The notes under the pieces are model-generated. The model was not told where the DNA came from, did no database searches, and was given only the letters and a program-made list of their open reading frames with translations. The translations under genes were made by a program, and so were the position numbers. Below are positions 32,606-43,649 of a stretch of DNA of 64,000 nt, one piece after another (positions within the stretch are counted from its first letter, which is position 1; every line of letters begins with the position of its first letter). Origin of the DNA: Mytilinidion resinicola (Eukaryota; Ascomycota; Dothideomycetes; Mytilinidiales; Mytilinidiaceae); assembly GCF_010093595.1 (NCBI RefSeq), contig NW_022985448.1, positions 525,671 through 589,670 of the forward strand, given 5' to 3'.

Positions 32606-33826
32606 CACAGCTCTGCCTCTACTTTTACCCGGTCAACACCACTATAAGGAGTACTCTAGGTAGCATGTGGCCAGTTAGTTAAAAGGCAGCCTAATATCCA
32701 CTACCTTGATCATTACATCATGTCCGGATCTTTGAAAGTCCATAGGGGTACCCCAAGCAGTGGCAACCACTTACGTTTCGGTACATCTTCGCTGGAGCCA
32801 AGAATGCCGTGGTCTTGGGAAATCTCTTGTTGGCTTCGATCCGTGGCCCTCTTGGAGAGAAGGCTTGGTGCTGACGACCTCAAGAACCTCGCCGCCTCGC
32901 ACACATCTAGTGACTATACCTACGCCATGAAATCATTTCTACGCGTCTTTCCGCACTTGGCCTCGCCTTCTTACCCATCTCTGCGGTGTCTCATGATGGG
33001 TCACGTTGAAAACAAAGCACTGAAGTGAGGATGCAGTCGCCTCAGTCATGGCACCGTGCCGGTGAAATTTTCAGCTACGTAAAACATAACCCACGCGGGA
33101 TTGCCCTGGGCAGAAGTGACCGGATGGTCCGCACTTGTCTGTCACCTCAGGATGTAGCGCTGGCATCTGCCTGGGCGCTCGGGCACCTCGCTGTCCACCG
33201 CTGGGGGAGACGCATCCCCACTCGACAAAGGACCTCATCTGGGGCGAGCACGCGATCCCAGAGTCGATTCCCGCCAGCCCGTATCAGATCGCTGGGCTCT
33301 CCAATGCCACGGTGGCGCATCGAGGCTGGCGGGGCGAGCGAATGGCGTTGGGGTGGAGCATTCATCATTGCGCGCTAAACTTTCTCACCCTGCAACGGCT
33401 CAGCTCTCCGCTCCGCGAGCCGCACTACGGCTCCCTCCTCCACTCGCACACGGCCTCGCCGGGGTTCTAGAGCGCAAGCGAGGCTGGCTCTGGTGAGCAC
33501 CGTAAGTTCGGTGGTTGTTCTAGTGAGCCTGCTATCGGGGCCACTAAGGCCTTTGCGGACCATTGCCAGACCCACGGATGCCCTATCCACTTCCAACTGA
33601 TAACGCCATTCTGTGAAGATATTCGTTATCTAGGGCTGCAGCGAGACCCCAGCAGAAGGAATTCTTTGCAAGGGTCCGAGGGAACAGCGATTGTATAAGT
33701 ATGCGCGACTGGGTTGCAGGGTCTGTTCCCTCGCACTGCCTTCGAGGTCCTCCGCGGTTCTGGGTAATCCAATTCACTATCTGACCGTCCAGCCAATCAG
33801 CTCCCGTCCAGACCCCACCACCCACC
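32606..33826. other. Gene-poor region upstream of the permease
   Basis: Several overlapping ORFs of 60-120 codons, none recognisable. The last 100 bp is the likely permease leader. Confidence 0.35.
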
Positions 33827-35387
33827 ATGTCTGCGATATACCCCAACGACAAGGTGGACAACACCTACCCCGACGAGAAGCAGGAGCCCCATCTGAGCTA
33901 CGGCAACACGACCGACTCGGACGGCGAGCATGTCTCCATTACCGCACTGGTTGCGGAAGGTAAGATTTCCTTTACACAGTCAGTCCGCCAGATTGGGTCC
34001 CTGACAAGGCTGTTGTACAGACCACAGTCATGATATCAAGCTCCGAACCATGTCATGGCAGAAGGCCGCCTGGCTACTTGCCGGGGACCAAGTCTGCCTC
34101 GCCATCATGGCCCAGACATGGTCGCTCTCCGTGCTAGGCTGGGTTCCTGGAATAATCACCATGGTCGTCGCCGGTGTGCTCTTCTGGATCACCTCCATCA
34201 CCATGCACAAGTTCATTATGAAATATCCTCAGATCACCAACATCTGCGATTTCGGATACTATATTTGCGGAAAGAGCAGGATTGCGTATGAGTTCACGGG
34301 GTTCATGTTGCTCGCGAACAACATCATCCTCATCGGCTTCCACGTCCTCACCGGCGCCAAGGTCATCAACACCCTCTCGGACCACTCACTATGCACTGTC
34401 GTCTTTTCCGTGATTGTGACCCTCATGGGCATAGTGATGTCTATCCCAAGGACCTTAAAGCACGTCTCTTTCATGTCCATCTTCTCAGGTGCGTACTCAG
34501 CGCTCCATTGTGCCTCACTTCCCATCTCTTATACTGACTATCGTACAGCTGCCTGCATGGGACTGGCTATCCTCCTCTTTCTCATCTTCTCCGGTATTGA
34601 GTCTGCTCCTCTATACGGATACAACGGCGACTATCCCACCCTTGGCCCTGTGAAGACATACGCCTTCCCTCCCAAGGGCACGACATGGGTCGACTGCATG
34701 AACGCCGTCCTGAACATCACTTTCCTCTGGGTCCCTCAAATCCTCTTCCCCACCTTCATCTCCGAGATGGAGAAGCCCCAAGACTTCCCCAAGTCCCTCG
34801 CCGTCCTGACCGGCATCTCCGCCTTCCTCTTCATCGTGCCCCCAGCGATCGGCTTCAGATACCTAGGCCAGTACTCCACGGCTCCAGCCTTCGGCAGTCT
34901 GGGTGTCACCTCCTACAAGAAGGGCTCCTTCGCCTTCGTCATCGTCCCCACCGTCATCATCGGCGTCATCTACGCCAACGTTTCGGCCAAGTTCGTCTAC
35001 TTCCGCATCTTGGGCAAGTCAAGGCACGCGCACAGCAACACCGTGATCGGGTGGGGCGTCTGGGTCGCAGTCATGGCCGGCATCTGGGGCATCGCGTTCA
35101 TCTTCTCCGAGGTCGTGCCCAGCATGGGCGACTTCCTGTCCCTTCTCGGCGCCGCCTTCGACTCCTTCTTCGGTTTCATCTACTTCGCGATCGCGTACTG
35201 GCAGCTGTACAAGGGGAAGCTGTTCCGCGGGGCTGGCAGGTCGGTCATGACGATTGTGCACATCTTTGTGATGTGCTGCGGGCTGTTCCTGCTTGGGCCC
35301 GGGCTGTACGCTGCTGTGAAGGCTATCATCGCGGATTACTCGGGCAGCACGAGACCGGCGTTTAGCTGTGCTAATCTGGCGATTTAA
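33827..35387 (+). CDS. Amino-acid transporter (AAAP family, Mtr-like), 479 aa
   Basis: Exons 33827-33959, 34021-34488 and 34549-35387; introns of 61 and 60 bp. A hydrophilic N-terminus (about 55 aa) is followed by about 11 TM helices. TM1 bears the family pattern MSWQKAAWLLAGDQVCLAIMAQ..LSVLGWVPGI. Others include FTGFMLLANNIILIGFHVL, FSVIVTLMGIVMSIPRTLKHVSF, ILLFLIFSGIES and IVPTVIIGVIYANVSAKFVYFRIL. This is the Pezizomycotina AA_trans group (Neurospora Mtr, N amino-acid transport system proteins), which imports neutral/aromatic amino acids by proton symport. Codon usage is strongly C-ending in exons 2-3, suggesting good expression. Substrate assignment is by family only. Confidence 0.9.
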
Positions 35388-35599
35388 GGGAGGGCGTTGG
35401 GTTATATCGCGATTGAGATAGAGTTGGCCTAAACCTTAGCTATGATACCAAAATGCCGCGTAAAAGCGAGCGACAGATTTGACTACCTAGTCTCTCCATT
35501 GACCTGTATTGAACTGTGAGAAGAGCGTGAAGAGAATTAGACGCTGCTGATAATACCGAATGTACACATACTGACACACTCCCCATCCCCATCCCACCT

Positions 35600-36395
35600 C
35601 TACGTCCCCCCTCCAAACAACCCCCCAAATAAACCCCCCCCCGCCCCCCCCTTCCCTCCCCTCCTCGCCTCCTCCTCCAACCACTCCCTCAACTTCGCCC
35701 TATCCTTCATAACCTCCGGCCTCACCAGCTTCGTCTCCATCTGCGCCTCCCCCCGGCTAAACGCCAGCAACGTCGGCATCGAATTGATCTATTCGAGCCC
35801 CATAGTTAGCCCTCATCCCCCACCAAACCGCACCCATATATAACCACAGTTCAAATAACCCCCCCCCCCCAAAAAAAAAAAAAAAAAAAAAACCCGACGA
35901 AAGACTCGTTAGCCCCCTTCGCGCCTCCCAAACACCCCCTCTTTCTCAAATATAAAAAACATTCCCAAACATACCATATACTCGACCCCCAGCGCCCCGA
36001 TCTCCACACTATCCAACTCCACCTCCGCAAACCCCAGCCCGCCCGCCGCCTCTCCCACGCCCTCGCTCTCGAGCAGCTCTTTCAGCACCGGACGGACGGC
36101 CGCGCACGCGCTGCACCACGACGCGCTCCACAGCGTGACCAGCGGGACGTGGCTGGAGGCGGAGAGGAGGAGCAGCGTGTGCAGTTCGTCGGGGCGGCGG
36201 ATGCTGTGGGGGTTTGGTGCGGTTAGGTTGGGTTTGTAGTGGAACACCCGCCCCGGGGGGGGGGGTTGTTTAAGGGGATAATACGTACTTGTTGTAGATG
36301 CGGTTTTTTGCGAGGAGGGCGGGGGAGGTGGAGAAGGTGCGGCGCGGTCTGGTAGGGCGGAGGGAGAGGGAGGCTAGGCGGAGGGGGGGGCGCAT
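35600..36395 (-). CDS. Thioredoxin-like protein with mitochondrial presequence, 174 aa
   Basis: Exons 36395-36289, 36203-35975 and 35788-35600; introns of 85 and 186 bp; phases sum to 175 codons. Residues 1-33 are Arg/Ser-rich without acids (MRPPLRLASLSLRP..RRTFSTSPALLAKNRIYN), a typical mitochondrial targeting peptide. The thioredoxin fold follows with active site WCSAC (VTLWSASWCSACAAV), then EVELDSVEIGALGVEYM and the cis-Pro loop INSMPTLLAFSRGEAQ. The C-terminus is a charged helix (REWLEEEARR) ending in a Gly-rich tail (GGLFGGLFGGGT). The CxxC is CSAC in place of the usual CGPC, so redox potential may differ. Intron 2 carries a long homopolymer tract. Similar small mitochondrial thioredoxins occur in many Pezizomycotina. 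Confidence 0.8.
35859..35892. repeat. Homopolymer tract C12A22 inside an intron
   Basis: Twelve C followed by twenty-two A on the plus strand; on the coding (minus) strand this is T22G12 within intron 2 of the thioredoxin-like gene. Length is likely to vary between isolates and between reads. Confidence 0.9.
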
Positions 36396-37201
36396 TGAAG
36401 GTGGGATGGGAGGGCTTTTGCGGGCGGCGTGTGGGTTTAGGCGGATTGGGGGGGGGGGGTTGGGTAAAGTATTCGATAGTGGGTGGCTGCGAGGAATTGA
36501 AGTGGGCGCGACTCTGTATCAGGTGTGCGGTCGAACGTGCGGTATCGTGAGTCTTGGAGGGGTAGAGTTGACTGCGGTGTTGTTTGAGAGATGATGGCGC
36601 GCCAAGGGTTCGTGATCGAAAGACGTCATGCAGGGCCTGGGATCTGCGGCAGGGTTGTTGGCATACATTAGGCTCCTCGTACAGGATCTTTGGTGTACCT
36701 GTCTAGCCAGGGGAAGCGAGTTGAAAACTATATGCCAGTATTAATTAACTGTATGGGCGTCCGTCTTGTCTGGTTTCGAATACATCACTTCATTCGTATA
36801 TCGTATCTATTGGTAGATGTCCTCCAGGAAGAGGGCCCAGGATACTTTGATATTTGAAGTACAGCGCCCAGGAATACACGAGCTAAATGCTCCATATTTC
36901 AACTTAAAAATGATCACTGGTGATTCAGGGCTTCAATGCCAATTTATCGATAGTCACGTGATAGTTGCTTAAGTATTTATAACTACTTAGTGGATTACCT
37001 CACCGCGGCATAACTATGAGACGACCGGCATTATCGAAGTTTGTTCAATCGATTGAATTCGCAATGCTATAGTAAAAGCTAGACTACTTTTTCCGATCGC
37101 CCTCTAAAAGCCACCACTGCCTAGCCATGTACACCAAAATGCTCTCAAATATTTACAGATACGACCGAACAGTATGCACAAACCCCTCCACGCTCGCTCA
37201 C
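36396..37201. other. Intergenic region between thioredoxin-like and sulfite reductase genes
   Basis: G-rich up to about 36,460, then AT-rich from about 36,730. Contains no recognisable gene; 37,080-37,200 is the probable 3' UTR of sulfite reductase. Confidence 0.4.
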
Positions 37202-40200
37202 TCACTCCTCATCGCTCTCCACCTCCGCTGTATCCTCATGGAACGTCTTGCCCTCAGTCGTCGGCTTGATCATCCCAATCCTGATGCAGAAGTCGCCGAA
37301 CCGCTCTCCCTCGTTCCGCTCAATCGCATACCGCTTCAGTAACGGCTTCATGATCTCCAGAATCTCCTCTTCCTTAATGGAGCTTCGGTAAAGCTTGTTC
37401 AGGCGGTGGCCGTGGTATCCACCACCAAGGTACATGTTGTACGCGCCGAACGCCTTGCCGACGAAGGCGACTTCTGCGAGCCACGGGCGCGCACAGCCGT
37501 TCGGACACCCGGTCATGCGCATGACGATGCTGTCCTGGCGCAGGCCGGTTTCTTCGATGACGCCTTCAAGCTTGGTGATGAGCTCAGGGAGGTAGCGCTC
37601 GCTCTCGGCCATTGCAAGGCCGCAGGTAGGGAAAGCAACGCAGGCGGAGGAGGAGAGGCGCAGGGCGGAGAAGTTTGTGTTGTCCAACTTGTACTTGGCC
37701 ATCAGCTCCTTCATAGTGGGGAGATCTGCGTCGGCGACGCTTGAGAGAATGAGGTGCTGGTTGCCCGTAAGGCGGAATTCGCCCTTGTGCACCTTTGCGA
37801 TCTCGATGAGGCCGGTCTTCATTGGGAAGTCGGCGGTATCTTCGATGCGGCCGTTCTCGATGAAGAAGGTAAAGTGGTTATTGCCGTGCTCGTCCTTTTG
37901 CCAGCCGAAGGTGTCGATGTTGCTGTCGAACTTAAAGGGCCGGGGCTCTTGGAACTTGTCGTCCCATAATTCTTCGACCTTGCCCTTGAAGACATCGACC
38001 CCCATGTCGTCCATAGTATACTTGAGACGGGCATGCTTGCGATTCTTGCGATCGCCATGATCGCGCTGGACAAGCATGACCTTCTCACACGCGATGTGCA
38101 CGGTCTCTTTGGGTACATAGCCAAGCATGCTGCCAGTACGAGGGTATGTCTTCTTGTTGTTATGGGTAACACCCATACCACCGCCAGCTAGAAGATTGAA
38201 TCCAACAAGATGGCCGTCCGAACCTTTGATAGCGATCAGGCCGATATCGTGGGCATAGACGTCGGTGTCGTTGTGGGGAGGGATGGCAATCGTGATCTTA
38301 AACTTTCGCGGGAGATACGTAGGGCCATAGAGCGGTTCATGATCAACAATGGCATTGCCAGCCACTTGTGTCTTTTCTTTTGTCTCTTCGTCCTTCAACC
38401 AGATCTCATGATAGGCAGTTGTGGATGGGAGGAGATGATCGCTGATCTTTTGCGAGACAGCGTGAACTTCGGAGTGGTATACAGACTGTTGGGGCAAGCT
38501 ACTGCACATAACGTTACGATTAACGTCACCGCAGGCTGCGATCGTGGTCATTAGGGCTCTGTTGATAGCTTGCATGGCTGGTCGGAGTTTTCCCTTGACG
38601 ATACCATGGAATTGGAATGTCTGCCGAGTGGTCAGTTTCATTGTCTCGTTGCCCAACTTTGTGCTGATCTCGTCCATCTGCAGCCATTGCTTGGGGGTAG
38701 CAACACCACCAGCAAGTCGGCAACGAATCATGAAAGAGTAAGCTGGCTCCAGTCCTTGTGCTTTCCTTTCGTCTCGAAGATCGCGGTCGTCTTGCATGTA
38801 GGTTCCGTGGAACTTAGTGAGCTGCTGATCAGCCGCCGAGATTGCTCCCGTAGATGTATCCTTGAGACCCTCGGCAATAGTCCCTCGAAGGTAATTGGAC
38901 TCGATCTTAATATCTTCGTTGGTAATTGGCGGTGGTTCATCCGGAAGTCCCTCAACTTTGTCTACGCCCAACGCTTGCCATAGTTGCGGCTCCCATTCAG
39001 CATATCCAGTCTGGTATGCATCCGGATCTTGATCATCTCCGAGGCCGCACTCAGTCAACGGCTTTCCTCCTAGGGTCACGAATCTTGAATGGAGGTCTTT
39101 GCCAGGCTTGTTGTAATAGATCTTGTCTTCTTTTCTTGGCCAGTAATGGCTGTCGCCAAGCGCGAAGATTGAGAATTTAACAGTGGCCAAGTCGATATCC
39201 GTAGAGTCTCGGACGGTCTCCCAGAAAGTTCTTCCGTTCTGGGGGAATTCTCCCTGGCCTGCTGTGCTAGTGAGTATGACGACGTTCTGCTCGCTGGCAA
39301 GGTCCTCCAAAGGATAGTCGTCCATCGCCATGACCAACGTCTTCAAACCTCGCGCTTTACCGCGACGGGCTAACCTCTTAGCAAGATTCTCGGCATTACC
39401 ATTATCGGACGCAAACAAGACGGTCATTGGGTCCCCTGCAAGACCGTCTAACAGTTTGCTGTACGCGTCCTTTGCCTTCCTCTTCTGCAGTTGCCGTACT
39501 TCTGAGCCATACGATGCCGACAAGTTGGCGGAAAAGTCTGGATGCCGCTTCATGAGTTGAGAAAGGTAGTTGTCTCGCCTTAGGAACTCTTCCAATTCCT
39601 TCTTGATCCTCTCGGAATCAAGCTGGAAGTTTGGTTCGCCCTTTTCGTCTCCTCGAGGATTCCATCGGTAGAGTGGCCAGTAGCCAGAATCAATCGCTTT
39701 CTTCGTTTCTTGTAAAACTGTTATTGCGGAGTCGTTTTCTTTCTCGTATGGGAGGTAGGCGATAATCACAGAGGGCCCGTCGAATTTGTCGGCTTCAATC
39801 ATGGCTTCCAGGACTTGGGTGTATGATCCATAGACAGCAACAGAAGCGACATAGGCATTGCCAAAATTCATAGCGTACAAACCGATGTCCTTCTTCCTTC
39901 GGGCTGCATCGGCTGCTGCTCGTTCAGAATACGGCTGTGAATCGATGATGAGCATGTTGACATTCTCGCCGGAAGCCAACACGTGGTGGACACCGGAATT
40001 ACCAAGGTCGTATGCCCAGGCATCGGATCCAATTAACCAAGGCGACTCCTTGTAGAAGAGTCCCTTAGATGATAGTAGCTGGGAAGCCACTGACGATCCA
40101 TCGTTGCTAAGTCTGGAGATGACTTCCGTAGCCAAAGCCCCCGCCTTCTCCTCATCATCAGCTACAAGAGCCCACCGCGATAGCCATTGCTGCGGAGAAT

Positions 40201-42018
40201 CTGTGATAAAATCACGAGATTTGGCAGCAGCTTGGACTTCTTCAATGAACCGTTTTCGGTGCTCCTTTCTCGCCAGTAGCGACCCAAAGCCGTACTCAGG
40301 GCCCGAGGAAATCTCCTGTGAGATGCCTGCATGGCTTTTGCCTAACTGATTTGCAACAAGGAGTCGTTGGTCAAAGACTTGTTGAAGCATCTTTACGTAC
40401 GGGTTTTCAATTGCAGGCTGCTCCAGTTTGGCCGGTCTTGGCCTGTCCTGGGGCCCATCAAGCTTTCCAATTTGGAGATTTTGAATGGGGGAGTCTGACA
40501 AGAGATTTTGGAACACACCGCGCAGCGCCTGGCCTACAGTGCTTTGGCTGATATAACCGAGTTGATGGCCTACAACAGTGGTCGGGTTATGTCCACCAGT
40601 CTTGAGTGACATCAACAGATCCAAGAGAAGCGGCCCCCACTTGGTGGTCTTGCGGCGAACTTGTTCTAGCACGGCAATCCTCTTGAGAGACTTTGGGAGC
40701 GACTCAACCATGACGCGACCAAGCCATGGCCGATAGAGCCTGACTGTGATGATCCCAGCACCTGCATATTGCGTAGTGGAAGCGACGGAGTCAATCTCTT
40801 GAGCGAATAGTGCAGTATCCGCGCCAAAAAGCAAAAGCGCAGCTTCAGCTGTGTCCGGTCCTGTGTACTCAAAGGGAGTATATAGGCGGCCAGTGCTGGT
40901 AGAGATGGTATTCCAGATTGCGGTGGCAAATTGGAAGATTTCATCGGATGAGATCTGCTTGTGTTCCAGAGATTCAACAGAGGTACCGGCTGATGATGAC
41001 TTGGCACTGGTAGTGCTACTCTCGCGTCTCGAGGACCCTTCGGTGGACTCTCGTGCGCTGGAACGATCGGGCAATGTCAAAGTCTTGCCGTCTGTTGCAG
41101 GGCTCACACGACCAGTGGGTTCACCGACTGTTGTGGCATTGGCTTGGCTTCGAGCTAGAGAGAGATGCGCCACTCGGCCATCATCTGCGTATAGACTGGA
41201 TTCCCCGGATGGGGTGCTTTGGAATGCCTTTACGGCACCCAGATCCAACACCGAGCGTAGCAGTTCCTCGCTTTCAGCTGGTATGACCTTGCTCATAGCA
41301 ATACTCTCCGAATCAAAGAAGTGTATAACACCCTTGCCGGATTTGATGGCAAGGGCGTGGGCGGTGATGGCAAGGTCCTGCGCTTCCTGGAGGGTTTCAG
41401 ACTGGATGAAGGTAAAGCCAGACTGTCGGATGGAGGTTATGTCGGAATAATCCGGGAAGCCTGAGGGCTGTACGGATACATGGATGACAACCGGGTACTG
41501 TGCCAGTTTGTAGAGGTGGGGTATAGACTTGACGAGGATCGGGGAGCTGGCAGTGACGGAGACGAGTTTGCCTGACCGAATCGGCTGGAACACGGAGAGC
41601 AATGGGTCGGCATTGTACCGCACTGGGAGAATCTTGGACGGTCAGCATATGGTGGTAGCAATTGAGAAAGTAATCATGTACCTCTGGCTGCTTTGCTACC
41701 ACGCCCGCCTTCTTGCTCGCGCTCAGCGAACGTAAGAAGGGTGCGAATTCGGAATCGGTAGCGAGAGAGGGCTGGACAGAAACGACTACGTCGCTTGAAG
41801 CATATGCAATGCGCGCCACTGGATTGAACACAAGTTGTCAGTGAAAGTTTTTGAAGTGAAAGTTTTTGAAGTGAAAGCTTTTGAAGTGAAAGTTTTTGAA
41901 GTGAATCGGCAGTGCGCCTGCGTCGCATCGCGGGTCATGGATATTGGCTGCGGGGCAATCAGAAGCACATACCAGCTTCGCCAGCAGAGGCAATGCTTGG
42001 AGCGGAAGGCCCCTCCAT
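37202..42018 (-). CDS. MET5: Sulfite reductase (NADPH) hemoprotein, beta subunit, 1,537 aa
   Basis: Exons 42018-41973, 41818-41682 and 41632-37202; introns of 154 and 49 bp. Domains in order: pyruvate-ferredoxin-oxidoreductase-like region (residues about 20-690); flavodoxin-like domain (VLFASDNGNAENLAKRLA, LTSTAGQGEFP); then the two-repeat sulfite reductase core with ferredoxin-like half (FMIRCRLAGGVATPKQW, LTTRQTFQFHG) and siroheme/4Fe-4S ligands ACVAFPTCGLA and, about 100 residues from the end, TGCPNGCARP. The four Cys are all present. The enzyme reduces sulfite to sulfide with six electrons in the cytosolic sulfate assimilation pathway, paired with a flavoprotein alpha subunit (MET10) not in this window. 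Length fits fungal beta subunits (1,440-1,540). It is head to head with FAD synthase. Confidence 0.95.
41842..41901. repeat. Intronic minisatellite, four copies of 15 bp
   Basis: Unit TGAAAGTTTTTGAAG repeated four times (one copy has a T to C change), followed by a partial fifth. It lies inside intron 1 of the sulfite reductase gene. Confidence 0.9.
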
Positions 42019-42677
42019 GATGGCAATGGCGGGAGAAGAGAGATATGGGGAGAAAGAGGGAGGAGGCGGCGGAGAGCAGCAATTGCAGACAAAGCAGTCA
42101 ATGACACTTGTAACAAAATATTTTGCCCTCCTGAGCGCGGTCTTCACGCCGATAAAGCTCCGAGGCGTGGAGACGAACCCATCTCGAGCACGCCATCGCG
42201 AGCACGGGGCCAGGCCTCCAACGGGGTGAATGCAGTTGGTCAGCGTCGTCAAAACTAGCAAACGGCGACTGCAACGGCCTCGGGACTCTTTCCTGCATTT
42301 GCCTGCGGCCTTTGCTTGCGCGTTCCCGCCTTTCAAAAGGCAAGCCAGGTCCACCGCAGCCTCCAGGCAGCCTCCAGTGGCGGTTGAGGCCTGAGCACCA
42401 CACGACGGCTCTCCGGAGCAGCATCGGGCCCAAAGAATGCTCCAACGCGCATGTCACGGTCCGCCGGTTGATGCAGCGGAATTTCGGCTATCGAGCAGCG
42501 CCACGGGCCGCCAAGAAGCACACGGCGCTGCAGGTGCGGGCAGCGAGGTCCCTCAACGTCCACCACTATTTCGCATGGCTTCCACGTAGTTCCCGTAGTT
42601 CCAGTAGTTCCAACCACTACACCGTCCGCCCCTTCACTGCCTGCAGCCCATGTCGTGTTCGCAGCCGCAACACAGCA
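42019..42677. promoter_or_regulatory. Shared divergent region of sulfite reductase and FAD synthase genes
   Basis: 659 bp between the two start codons. It must contain both promoters and leaders. Overlapping ORFs on both strands are not recognisable proteins. The FAD synthase frame is open upstream of its chosen ATG to about 42312, but that extension is low-complexity and looks like 5' UTR. Confidence 0.5.
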
Positions 42678-43649
42678 ATGCCCGCGCCTTTGCTCGGAGA
42701 GAGTGAGAGCTGCAATGCCGCCCCGCAGCCCGTCTCGCCGCTTGTAGCGGACACCCCTCCACCACTCCCGGATGTCTGCGCCAAGATATACAATCGCATC
42801 AATGCCTTTCTAGAAGAGGAGACCGATTCGCAGCGGCTGCAGGGCCTCCAGAAGCAGACGCGAATTTCCCTGGACGTCATCTCAGAAGCGCTCGATCGCT
42901 ACAGGTATGCCTCGGCCATGCTGAAGCCCTTGGGCAAGCTTGTTGACGACATGAACCAGTCTCTCAGAGCTGTCGCTATCATATAATGGCGGCAAGGACT
43001 GCCTGGTGCTTCTCATACTGTACCTGTACGGCCTCCACGCAAAAGGCCTGACCCGACCGACGGTCGACAATGTCAATAGCAACCACCACGAGCCTATACA
43101 GTGCGTCTACATACAATCGCAACACCCATTCCAAGAAGTCGAGGACTTTGTAGCATCCAGTGTTTCCATATACTCATTGTCGCTGGACCATTACGCCAAG
43201 CCCATGAAGGCCGCTTTTGCGGATTACCTGCACGACAAGCCGTCAGTGAAAGCCATATTCGTCGGCACGCGTCGGACGGACCCTCATGGCGCAGATCTGA
43301 CACATTTCGATCCCACCGATCACGGATGGCCGAAGTTCATGCGCATACACCCCGTGATCGATTGGCACTACGTAGAGATCTGGACGGTCAGTATAGTTCG
43401 GGGACTTGAAGGCTCAGGCACAGGCTGACTCCTCCGTAGTTCATCCGGCATCTTCAGATACCTTATTGCGTTCTCTATGACCACGGCTACACCTCTTTAG
43501 GTGGCACCACAGACACCCTTCCCAACCCCGCCCTACTCCGAGACGCGACATTGGCCCAAAACGGAAACCAAAATGGCGCCGGCACTGCGAAATACCGCCC
43601 AGCATATGAGCTTGTTGAGGACGAAGAGGAACGTCTCGGAAGAGACTAA
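42678..43649 (+). CDS. FAD1: FAD synthase (FMN adenylyltransferase), 287 aa
   Basis: Exons 42678-42904, 42960-43386 and 43440-43649; introns of 55 and 53 bp; 288 codons in total. The PAPS-reductase-like P-loop is SLSYNGGKDCLVLL, followed by IQCVYIQSQHPFQEVEDFV, the nucleotide-binding segment VKAIFVGTRRTDPHG, MRIHPVIDWHYVEIW and IPYCVLYDHGYTSLGGT. This is the yeast FAD1 type that transfers AMP from ATP to FMN to make FAD. It lacks the N-terminal MoaB-like domain fused in animals. The start is the first ATG before a typical variable N-terminus; upstream ATGs in frame give an implausible low-complexity extension. Confidence 0.93.

Noticed and set aside
34685..35365. 226-codon plus ORF inside the permease gene
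   Set aside because: Alternative frame of a C-ending-codon gene; His/Arg/Leu-rich shadow with no independent start.
42312..42677. N-terminal extension of FAD synthase
   Set aside because: The frame is open but low-complexity (Ser/Arg-rich) and unlike FAD1 proteins; treated as 5' UTR/promoter.
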